From Lytechinus variegatus (taxonomy: Eukaryota; Echinodermata; Echinoidea; Temnopleuroida; Toxopneustidae): a stretch of DNA of 64,000 bases. The position numbers and the translations under genes were made by a program. The notes beneath the pieces were generated by a model. That model saw nothing but the letters and a program-made list of their open reading frames with translations, did not search any database and was not told where the DNA came from. Below are positions 10,201 to 22,200 of the stretch, piece by piece; position 1 is the first letter of the stretch, and each line of letters opens with the position of its first letter. The stretch lies in assembly GCF_018143015.1 (NCBI RefSeq), contig NC_054742.1, forward strand, positions 14,491,632 through 14,555,631, written 5' to 3'.

Positions 10201-13200
10201 CCTAGGCACTCAGGCACTTGGGATTTTTTCCTACCAGGTACCAATTGACTACAACGAGGTGGAGAGTTGCAAGTGAAAAAGGATTTGAGCCCTGGATCTT
10301 GTGGTTTATTGTCCAGAGACATATCCACTCAATCAAATCACCTCTATATGTAACTTAATGAAGCTTCACGATTTTATTGCACATACGTGCACTTTGTCAC
10401 AGTGATGTAGTGGAGGAAAAATATGATAAATTTTGAAAAGGAAATCAAAATTTGTCTAATTTTTGGCCCCCACCCCTCATCAAATATGATTGCAATTCAA
10501 TTGATTACCATTTTTGTCTCACCTGCATACAGAGTTGCTAATTTTCCGGATTTTTTCCTTTGCTGAAAAATATTCCGGAAAAAAAATCGATTGTCAAAGT
10601 GAAATCCGTAAAAATTTCCCCTCCAAATCTTGTCACGGAGTTCGCTACGGAGAGCACATTTTCAATTTTGGATGGCCAATTTGCGCAGACGGAAAATTAT
10701 TAGCGTTGTGCGCAGCATGAAGTTTAGCTGGTACTGTACTTGCACGGTACGCGCGAGCAATACATTGTAGCAGTTGCAAACGCCGCCCTATACCCTGCAG
10801 GGATACGGGTGTCAGCGCTATCCCAGTCGGGCGATCGCCCGGTAGAACCGCTCGAAGCACGGCCCGGTGTGGCTGCAATTGCCTGCTGCTGCGTGAGTGA
10901 TTGGTTGTCTGCCGCGGGATTTCAGCTAATCGGCGTGGACTGCATTTCGACCCTGATTTCCCATGTGTTCTCTGGTGCGTATTCATCAATTCATATGTGT
11001 GAACTATCCATCATTTTGATAGAAATTGTGATTTATGGATTTTCAATAGTATAGGATTGTCTTGTTGATGAGTACAGTGAGTGAAAAAGGGCACCCCAGC
11101 TGCTACATACACCTGTCCCGAGTCGCACCCATTGGCCGCAGCATATTAACCCGCAGCAGGTTAACCCGTACCGTAATGAGTACGGGTTACATGATTTTTT
11201 TTTTTGAGCACCTTTCTTGCCTATGATATGAAGTTTATTATGTCATTAATTATTTGTTATGTACTACTGTAGATTAATGATTTCAGCCCTCTAAAGAATA
11301 AGAAAACGTTCCAGCTTCAGGGGGCTTCGCCCTTGACCCCGCCAGGGGCCCTGGGCGGGCCCCTGGACCCCCGGCCTGGGTTTTCAGGATTTTTTTGAGC
11401 TATCAGTTAGCATCTCTGTCTCACCTGCATAGCAGAGTGAGACTATGGGCGCTGCTTTTCCGACGGCGGCGGCGGCGTCAACATCAAATCTTAACCTGAG
11501 GTTAAGTTTTTGAAATGACATCATAACTTAAAAAGTATATGGAGCTAGTTCATGAAACTTGGCCATAAGGTTAATCAAGTATTACTGAATATCCTACTAG
11601 AGTTTCATATCACATGACCAAGGTCAAAGGTCATTTAGGGTCAATGAACTTAGACCATGTTGGGGGAATCAACATCAAAGTCTTAACCTGAGGGTAAGTT
11701 TTTGAAATGTCATCATAAGTTAGAAAATATATGGACCTAGTTCATTATACTTGGACATAAATTTAATCAAGTGTCACCAAACATCCTGCATGAGTTTCAT
11801 GTCACATGATCAAAGTCAAAGGTCATTTAGGGTCAATGAACTTTGGCCGATTTGGGGGTATCTGTTGAATTACAATCAAAACTTTAAAAGTTTTTGGATC
11901 TGATTCATGAAACTTGGACATAATAGTAATCAAGTATCACTGAACATCCTGTACAAGTTTCAGGTCACATGATCACGGTCAAAGGTCATTTAGGGTCAAT
12001 GAACTTTGGCCGAATTGGGGATATTTTTTGAATTACCATCATAACTTTGAAAGTATGTTGTCCAGTTCATAAAGTTTGGACATAAGAGTAATGAGGTATC
12101 ACTGAACATCTTGTGCGCATTTTAGGTCACATGACCAAGGTCAAAGGTCAATGAACTTTTGACATAATGGGGGTATCTGTTCAATTACCATCATAACTTT
12201 GCAAGTTTATTGATCTGACTTTTGAAACTTGGACATAAGAGTAATCAAGTTATACTGAATATCCTGTGCAAGTTTCAGGTCACATGATCAAGGTTGAAGG
12301 TCATGTGAGGTCAATGAACTTTGGCCACATTGGGGGTATTTGTTGAATTACCATCCTATCTCTGTAAGTGTATTGGTCTAGTTCATAAAAGGTGGAAATA
12401 AGAGTAACCAAGTATCACTGAACATCTTGTGCGAGTTATAGTAGTTTTCAAAGTCAGCACTGTGCACTGCTATGTTGAATCGCGTGATGCAGGTGAGACG
12501 GCCAGAGGCATTCCACCTGTTTTTTTACTTGCCAAAATATATTTTTGGGAGAAGTAAAAAAAAATGTGGTGAACTTTGACCTCTTTTTTCTTGTGAGAAC
12601 ATTTTGAAGAAAAAGTTTGTCCCACCCCCTTCCCTGGAGTGGATCCTCCACGTACTGCATTCTTCCTTGTCTATTTTATTTTAAATTTAATGTACACAGA
12701 TGAGGTCACATTCATGTTTTATTTTTATCTTATAATTTCAGGGCCAAAATGATACACCTGACTTGGATTTTGAGTATAATGATGCCCATAAATATACCTC
12801 AGAAATCGCAGGTAAATAATACATCGTCAGATTTATTTGCAGTTGCTTGAGTATTATAGTATACATGTAGGTCAACCAGAATACTTGGACCTTGGATTTA
12901 TGTAGGGTTATTTTTTTACCTGACTTTACTGAATATTAGCATGTATAAACTACATATAGGAAACATTTTCAAAAATACTTTTTCAAAAAAAAGTATCTTT
13001 TATACATTTTATAGGAATATTACACATCAAAAGATTGTTCATGATACTAATTGTTTTAAAACCAACAATATCAGGGAAATTCTGTTGAGGTTTGTGCAAT
13101 TTAGATTGCACTATTTTGCTTGGAACTAAGATAGAACTTCTTATGACTATCTTCATATTCCTAATAAAAGTATAAAACAATTGATGATACACTTGTTATT

Positions 13201-16200
13201 GTATGACATATCCTATTGAATTGTATACCAAATTAAAACTATAATTATTGATGGTTAGTAATTGTGGTCAGTGTGATATACCAATGTAGTAACGGTCCAG
13301 TTGAGAAAGTTGAGATATTGATGTTTTATCAATGTATAATACATAGCATCTCTGCCAGTTGATAAATTCAATGAAAGCAGAAATTCAGGAAACTTAATGA
13401 AGGAAAGGTTCTCATCTTATTCATCTAACATGATGCAAAATTTGAGAATTGTTTGAAATACAAAAGAAAAATTCAATGAGTGGCATATCAGTTCTTGAAT
13501 ATATAAAATTAACAAACATAATCATTTAAGCATTTTGCATTACAATTCATTTATTAAACAAAGATCTGAAAATGACAATGTATTCAATGGAATAATTTGT
13601 TCATGGATAAATGATTTTGTATCCATTTATAAAGGGCATTTCAAAGTTTTCCACTTTTGAAAGTACCAAATTTAGCACAAATACTGCTTTTAGAATTTGA
13701 CTGCATGTATCTAATTTGCCTCCTACAGAATTATACAGTTACACTGAAGAACCAGAGTTTTCTTTGGGACAGAAATGTTTTGAAGAGGATTTCCACTCTT
13801 ATGGTAGGTTTATTGTATTTTCCTCTGTGTTTTCCTCAGAATTGAAAATAAGACCCATATTTTTTCTGCTTTTTAATTTTGGAAACCAGATCTGCCCAAT
13901 TTTGGGTGAATCAGACCTGTTGTGCAGTCACATCTTAGTAAAAGTTAATAATAAAAGGCCCTGTCACATATAAGTAGATATATCACAGCTAATAATGACC
14001 CACTCTAGATATTTTGTTTTCATTGGATACCTATTGCTTTGTGTTCAGAAAAAGGGTTTGGATTATTATAACTGTTTTATTTCAATTTCTCCAAAGTGTT
14101 TTTTTTCTCACCTGTAAAAAGATTTGGCATGAGGTAGATGGTAGTTCATCATCATTTATACAGTAAGGGCAATAAAATAACATCAATAAATCAGCAAGCC
14201 ATGTAGTTAAACATTTAATTTCATATCCAGTGATACTTCACAAGACATATAAATTAATAATAGATAAGAATCCTCATAGATTTTTCTTTTTTTCTGATTG
14301 ATTTTGTGTGTATGTTTAGTTGATGAGAAGTGGAGTCAGCTAGACGAGAGTCGTCATGTGATGCACATATTACGGCTACAGAATAGCTTAGAATGTGCCA
14401 AGAGAGAACAGAGGATGAAAACAGCCAGAGCTGTTCTTTATCTTGCTCAAGGTAATATTCTACGCTATCACATTTCTGCATCAAAAGAGATGGTATAAAG
14501 GATATTAATAGTTACTCTGGAGAAACAAACCAAAGCCAAAGAAATATATTTGTTGTACTGGGAATTTCCACTCTGAATGATGGTAACAAAGGTTGGTTAT
14601 TTACAGCTAGGGAAATCAATACATGTACTATATACAATTGAGGCCAAAAGTTTACATACAGTACATTTTGTACATTTACACTTATGGAATTCGGTGAAAT
14701 TTGTTCACTTGCCTAACATTTTAAAATGTCAAAGCTATGATTTATTTATATTACATTTTCTATCATGATAGGTCATCACTGAACAAAAAAGTGTAATCTG
14801 AAATGTTTGTGTTGAGAAGTAACTAGCACGAATATGAAATGGTTTTGTCAAGTTTTTATTTTTGATTTGTCTAAAATATGAAGAGTTTTGGGGAAAAAAT
14901 GACACCTAAATATTTTTCAGCTCCTGGTGAAAAAGCAATGTGAAGAAGGGCATGACATACTCATTTGTTTGATATCAAATTCGTCATGATAGCACAAATA
15001 TCTCATATAGTAAGAGTAAGTTACAGTAAATTTTATGATGTTTGGCAAGTGTCAGCTTTGCTTTGAATTTCCTGGGTGTATGTTAAAACGTCTGGCCTCA
15101 ACTGTATATAGGCACTTACAGTAGTAGGAAAGTGATCTAATGATTATTTCCCAAACTATCTTTGTAACATATGCATTGGTTGGTGAAAGGTCGTCTACAA
15201 ATTTAAAAGGATATGGTGTTAAAATAAAGAGGGTATTAGGATTCCAAATGTTAACTCCAAACTGTGACAGTACTTTTGATACTCTTGATTAAAGTTTTAT
15301 CAAATGTGTGCATGTATGTTTACTTTCAAACATGTAAGAATTGATTATGACTTAAAATAAGAGCAAGGGAGGATTGTTTACTGTACAAGCTGTTATTTTC
15401 GCGTACAGAATTTTTTGTGCGAATTGAGGGGGTCCCAACATATTCGCAGGTTGTTATATTTGTGATCGGAAGATGTATGAAACACTTCCACAGCATTTCA
15501 AAGAAGCAAAACTAGTGCAAAACTTTGGTGTTGTTTGTTGGATATTTATTGCGACCAGTCATATTTGACTATTACTGCCAACTCTTTAGGCCTACTATTA
15601 TTTTCTTTCTTTTCTTCGACATGTCCTTTAAAATCGTTCCACTCCTTCTTTTCTTTTTTTTCTTTTTTTTTCTCCTTATATTTTAATTTTATTTTATTTG
15701 TAGTTTTTTTTTTTTTTAGGTGGTCTGTCTTTGACAGATCACCTCTTAATTTCGTCAGAATTTTCTTTTTATTTCTTTCTTTCTTTCTTTATTTTTACGG
15801 ATTTTCTTGTCGCCAAGTTATCTCAAAATGGACTTGGTCAATTTCATTGAATTTCATGTCATCTATAGGATCTGTCATGGACACGTCAAAATAAGCTTTT
15901 CAAGGTCATCAGGTCATGATGACGTCATCTAGGCGCCATTTTGTAAAATCACATTATCAATCATATCTCCATTATCAATTATCAAAAATCAGTCAAATTA
16001 ACATCACATCAACTTCAGGTCAAAGGTCATTAGGTCATGTCATCAAAGGTCACCTGGAGGTCACGACGCGCGCGTACGCGCGCGTCAAAATTTCAAAATG
16101 CTCAAAATCACTTTTTGACCGAACGAGAGTACGTTTCAGGTCATTTTAAGCATTTCAAAAATTTTGCACGCGCGCACACATGCGTTTCCGCGCGTAACGC

Positions 16201-19200
16201 CTTAACGCAAAGCAGAAACACCGTTTTTTTTTACATCATTTCATTGATAATAAAATTCTGAACAATTTGATACCTTGATCAACCTTCTACGACCATTAAT
16301 AACGAAATTAACACCCGTTAAAGTTTGCAGCACGTGTGCGCGCGAGCTCTCACTATAGGCCATATATGGGCAAAAACATGCCTATTGAAAATTCACTGTA
16401 GCTCTTTAAATAATCCGTTGACCCCCAATTTTTTTTTCATATATCGATAGAGTATGAGTTGTAGATTTAATTTCATGTCACCATTGTCCCTAAATTATAT
16501 TGTGACGTCATCAAAATGGCGCCTAAACTAAAAATTTCATTTTTTCAAAAATGACGTCATCAAATTTATGCAAATTTGGTTGTAACTTCTCGAATATAGA
16601 TCGTTTTTCGCCCAGATTTCGATATGTTGTAGTTTAGAATGTACTCTTTCTCCTCAGTCAACATGAATATTCGTTTTGAGAAACGCATCATTGCGTAAAA
16701 CAGCGATGAAAAGAGGCATGTCATTTTTCCTAATTTTGCGTGTAATCTCTATGGGACATGACTTTTTCTCAAAACCAGATTCGACATTCCTCTATTTCGT
16801 GAGCCATATCTCCATTTTTTCTTGTCAGTTTTCTTTAAGCTTTTAGTATGTTGTAGCTGAGATTCTAAGCTTTCGCAAGTGTGCCCTTCATTTTTTGATC
16901 AGATGCCGAGATCATGCCCGTATTTCACTTGCAAAATTGGACTTGTAATTCTCAAAATTGCTTACGTGTATTCTCTATGGGGAATATCGTGGCTTTGACT
17001 GCTTCTTAAAGGGCGCGGGTTCGAGTCCTGGGGTGAACAAGATGAATTTTTTTTCACTTTTTTTCTTTTTGCCACTTCTTACATGATCCTTTATGATAAT
17101 TTAAAGGTATAAAAGTTTAAATTTAGCAAGATAAAACAGATTATAATTACTTTTTTTCATATCACATGTATTTTGCGTGTAATCTCTATGGGACATGACC
17201 TTTTCTCAAAACTAGATTCGACATTCCTCTATTTCGTGAGCCATATCTCCATTTTTTCTTGTCAGTTTTCTTTAAGCTTTTAGTATGTTGTAGCTGAGAT
17301 TCTAAGCTTTCGCAAGTGTGCCCACCATTTTTTTATCAGATGCCAGGATCATGCCTGTATTTCGCTTGCAAAATTGGACTTGTAATTCTCAAAATTGCTT
17401 ACGTGTATTCTCTATGGGGAATATCGTGGCTTTGACTGCTTTCTAAAGGGCGCGGGTTCGAGTCCTGGGGTGAACAAGATGAATTTTTTTTTTCACTTTT
17501 TTTTCTTTTTGCCACTTCTTACATGATCCTTTATGATAATTTAAAGGTATAAAAGTTTAAATTTAGCAAGATAAAACAGATTATAATTACTTTTTTCATA
17601 TCACATGTATTTTGCGTGTAATCTCTATGGGACATGACCTTTTCTCAAAACTAGATTCGACATTCCTCTATTTCGTGAGCTATATCTCCATTGTTTCTTG
17701 TCAGTTTTCCCTGAATTTTTAGTATGTTGTAGCCGAGATTCTAAGCTTTCGAAAATATGCCCTCCATTTTTTGATCAGATGCCGGGATCATGCCCGTATT
17801 TCGCTTGCAAAATTGGAATTGTAATTCTCAAATTTGCTTACGTGTAATCTCTATGGGAAATATGCTAGCACAATGGATAACGCATTTGACGTGTTCATCC
17901 GTATTGCTGACGTGTAGGTCCGTGTTGCTGACGTGGTGGTCCGTGTAGCTGACGTGTAGGTCCGTGTTGCTGACGTATTGATCCGTGTTGACGACGTGCT
18001 CTGCTGGCATGATCCGTGTAGATCCGTGTGAAGCTGCCGTGTTGATGCCGTGTTCACAGTCATCTGGGGCAAAACTATCCCGGACCTCCCCGGATCATGC
18101 CGGCATTGCCGTGTTGATCCGTGAGGTATAATCATCTATCTTGTATGTATCTGTTTGAAGATGTATGTCTGACGATTGTCATCACCACATCAATAATCAC
18201 ATTTAGTAATGGTCAAAACTTATTCTTAGGATGTCTACGATCAAGATTATCAATGATATCTAAATGATTTATTTCATACATCAGCCGACACTGAATGACA
18301 AATCATGACAGACCACCTAATTCGTCCGCATGACGAATTAAATTCTAGTCTTCTAATTATTATTATCAGTATTATAAAGACTATCGTATCTTACATGTTA
18401 CCACATGATCCCGTCCCTTCTTACGATATCGTCCAGACATCGTCCTGTCTCTCCGGTGTAGACAGGGGGCTCCCTTTCAGATACTCTATATAGTCTTGAA
18501 ACTATACTCCTCAAAGTCTTCATACTGATTTGTGTATTGTACATAAATTTGTCCCTGTAAAAACATTTACAAAATGTGGAAAAAAGTGGCTTTGATTTCA
18601 CTTTTTTGTACCTTTAGATCTGAAAATTCATCATGTCACAGTTTGATCTGTAAGAGTAATCTCTTGAAGTTGTGTTTTGTTAGATTCACTTTTTAAAAAG
18701 TTGGTTTCAGTGCAAAAATGTTGAACTTTGTTAACAGAATCTTACACCTCTAAAAGCTCTGGTCATATGACTTATGAATTTTGATGAGTATGCAAATAGC
18801 TGCCAATACATGTGTATATAGTGAATGAGATGACAACAAAATAAAATGATTTCATGGAAAATACATTTTAATATTACAGTGAGTGAATAAATATCGATAG
18901 AATTATGTGAGAAAATAGTTTAGGCTCTGATTTTGTTTGAGAAATAAAAAAAGTGAAATTCTAGCTTACTTTTTGAATCACTAACTGTACTTTCTAAACC
19001 TTGTTTTCTTAGGTGCACATCTGAATTTTTCACTACACAGGATGTTAATAGCAAAGCTTTGCTGTTGGGAATATTGGCACTGATTAATAAATGTGGCAAT
19101 ATTTCGCGTGTCGTTAAATTTATGGCTGATCGGCGATTCGCGAAATCCACGGAAATAAAACCCCCATGAAAAATAACAGCTTATACAGTATTAGTATCAG

Positions 19201-22200
19201 TGAATGTTTTAATTTCTAGTACCAATACAATATTTCATTAAAGTATTACTTCTATTTTTGTTGAAGGTGTGTTCAGTGAATGTTCATCAGAGGAGGACCA
19301 GGTGAAATGGTGTCGTCACAATTGTTTTCTTCTCTATCGATGTGGCATCTTTACCACATTTGTAGAATTATTGTGCATGGAGGCAGAGTAAGTGTACGGT
19401 ATATGTAAATAAAGACATTTTACATGTAATTTGATTTTTGAATTTGCAAAGGAAATAAATAATGTCATACAAAACCATTGCAAGTGACGTGTAAATGAGA
19501 ATGGTAACTTGTTTATAGCAATAACATTTTTTATCAAATGATGGTGGCATATCCAAGTATTGTGGAAGTCGAGTTTGAGTATATATAATGAATTTATTTA
19601 ACTCTACATTTTTTTAAGCATCTGTTCAGCTTTATCTCCCAGATACATTTAAAAAATTTTATTTAACTGGAAAAATCATGTACAACAGGCTAAAATTAAG
19701 AAAGATTTTTGTATTCTCTTTAAAGGAACTCTGTTGCAGCGTCAACTGCTCTCCGTAAACCTGCTGTATCAATAGTTGACAGTACAGATCTCAGGTAAGA
19801 TTTTTTTTCTTGATATTAGCTATTACATTCTCCATAGTTTTGTGATATAGTATAGAATACTATTTCTCTATGAGGATGCATATTTTAGTAATGTTCATTG
19901 ATTCGATTTATACATACATTACATTAAATGTTCTCAAGAATACAGATGTCACCTATTCTTCTCAAAAGGTTAATTTCATGAAGTACCTCAACTGCTTTGG
20001 CAGAAATTGTTTCTATAAATTACAATTAAACAGGGGCATATCTAACTGTAAAAGACCCATTTGATAGAGACTTGGTTCCAATAAGACATCATTGTTTTGC
20101 ACAACACATGAAACTAACATGTTAACCTCCCTTTTTTAGAGCTCATACACCCTCCCTCATGTTTAAGGACTTGTTGGGTGTCAAAGCATGTTGTAAATGT
20201 TCAAGACTTGGTATATGACATCACATAAGACACACGTAGATATAGGGTCTGTGAATACTTATTTCTTGATTTTTGTATGCCATACCCTATCCACAGATGA
20301 AAATGTCCCTCAATTAGATACAGTATTCTTTTCTAGGATTATTATACTGTGTGAGTAAAAAAAAAGGACGAAAAAAATACTTCATGAACACATAATTGTT
20401 ATAGATGGCCTGAAGAGTATGTCCTCCAAAATAATTTTATACCATATTTATGTGGTATGTGTTAACACTTAGATGACCAGAAGGTATTCTTTACAGTGAT
20501 GTAAATTTTGATTTGTGCCAAATTAAGGCACGATTTCAATGAATGAATTTAGATGTCAGTGATGTCATAATGATGATTGCATTGAAATATATTTAAATAA
20601 TTTTTTCAGCAATTTTCATTATAATTGTTTAATAAACATTTTAGTATCAATTCTCAAATTAATTTGATTGAAAATGGATTAGCAAATGTGTTTACAAACT
20701 TCTCAAGGATTTTGACATCATAGGAATCTGGATTCATTCATTTGGTGCAAGTCAAAGTTTACATTACTGCAAAGAGTACCTACTGACTATCCAAGCGGGA
20801 AGACATAAAACAAATATTTTATCAAATTATTTAGGAGTAGATGCTCTTTTCAACCGTGTATAATGATTATGCATTCATGACATATTTTTTCTTAAATCCA
20901 GGCTTTGTGTGGTGTCAAGTTTTTTTTTACTCACACGGTAGAAGCATTTAGCAAATAAAAATCCATTGTATTAATTTGTTTGTTGATAGAGTGGTACTTA
21001 GTGTGCTGTACATCATGGTTGAAACTCTTCGGACAGAGCATTCTGAGGATACAGATGAAATGAAAGCATATATAAACATCTTCAAAATAGAAATAGGTAA
21101 GTGCCTTAAATTTCTGTCTTCTGTCATGGATGTGGTTTCAAGAAGTTGTTTGTATGTAGAACAAAGAGAGTGAACTTTTCTTGGGTGTTTAATCAGATTC
21201 TCAATTCTTTTTAACTTTATCACTTACTGTAAATTGAAATCTGATCTTTATAGATTAAAATTCTTGTTATCAAGCATATGATTGTAAGTTTGATATTTGT
21301 CCAAAGTTGATCAGGAGTAAATATTCTGTGAATTCTTTCACTTCTGGTGGGTGTTTTATAAAGCTTTTGGTGATTTATGAATGATTTTACACAGGACTGG
21401 TTTCCCTTTCTTGAACTAAAAATGATATCCCTATGATTTATGTAGCACCTAAGAAGATGTTCCAGTTGTGTGTAAAGTCAGTATAACTAGTTATGGACAG
21501 CTATATGAAACACCCTCCTGGTGTTCCAACAAAGTACAAATGGCAGCTGCTCAATTAGTGCTAGTCAGTTTTATCTAATAGTAAAACTGATCCATAACAC
21601 CTGTCAAAAAAAAATAGTGTGAGGGATCTCAACACATAAATATTATGTGCATGATTATGATGATGCGCATTTTATGGAATCCTTTCAGGTCAAGCAGTAA
21701 AGAATGATGACTCTCTTTGTGTCATCCTCTTCAACATGGTAACTAAGTTCTGCAGTGGACATGCTCCACATTTCCCAATAAAGAAGATTCTCCTGCTGCT
21801 CTGGAAAGCTATTATGGTAAGAATGTGTATCTTATGTTAACCTTATCTCTATCAACATTGCTCATATATGTGAAGAAAAATATCATACAAATGCTTATAT
21901 GTTTCCTGAATTTATAGATCTATGGGAACAAAAAATTGTAAATGATATTAAATTGCCAATTATATTTTTGTTTGTCTGATAATTACCTATGAAACTGCAT
22001 GAGATTTAATCAAAGGAATAAGAATCTTCCGCTTTCTTTTGAGTCAATTTGATTTGTTTTATAATAAGGGAATATCAATGGTAAAAATTATTCCGTGGAT
22101 CACACTAAATAAGTGTGTACTTTTTTTGTTTATCTAAAATGACAAGCCACTAGACACTGATAGAACAACCTGCAAGAGCAAAGAATATTACTAATGTTTG

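Noticed and set aside
10645..11054. Overlapping 114- and 104-codon frames on opposite strands
   Set aside because: Inside the GC-richer TIR element; overlap on both strands reflects few stop codons, and no family is recognised.
11500..12420. CRISPR-like spaced repeats
   Set aside because: Units are 150-190 bp, diverged throughout and within an animal gene intron; not a CRISPR array.
15535..15894. 119-codon open frame
   Set aside because: Low-complexity Phe/Ser run translated from a T-rich tract; no domain, and it lies in STRIP intron 4.
16741..17870. Functional tRNA genes in the 438-bp units
   Set aside because: D arm absent in units 1 and 2, acceptor stem does not pair; kept as tRNA-like repeat only.
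17828..18010. Minus-strand frame with seven-residue repeats
   Set aside because: Direct result of the 21-bp minisatellite; no promoter, conservation or known repeat protein.
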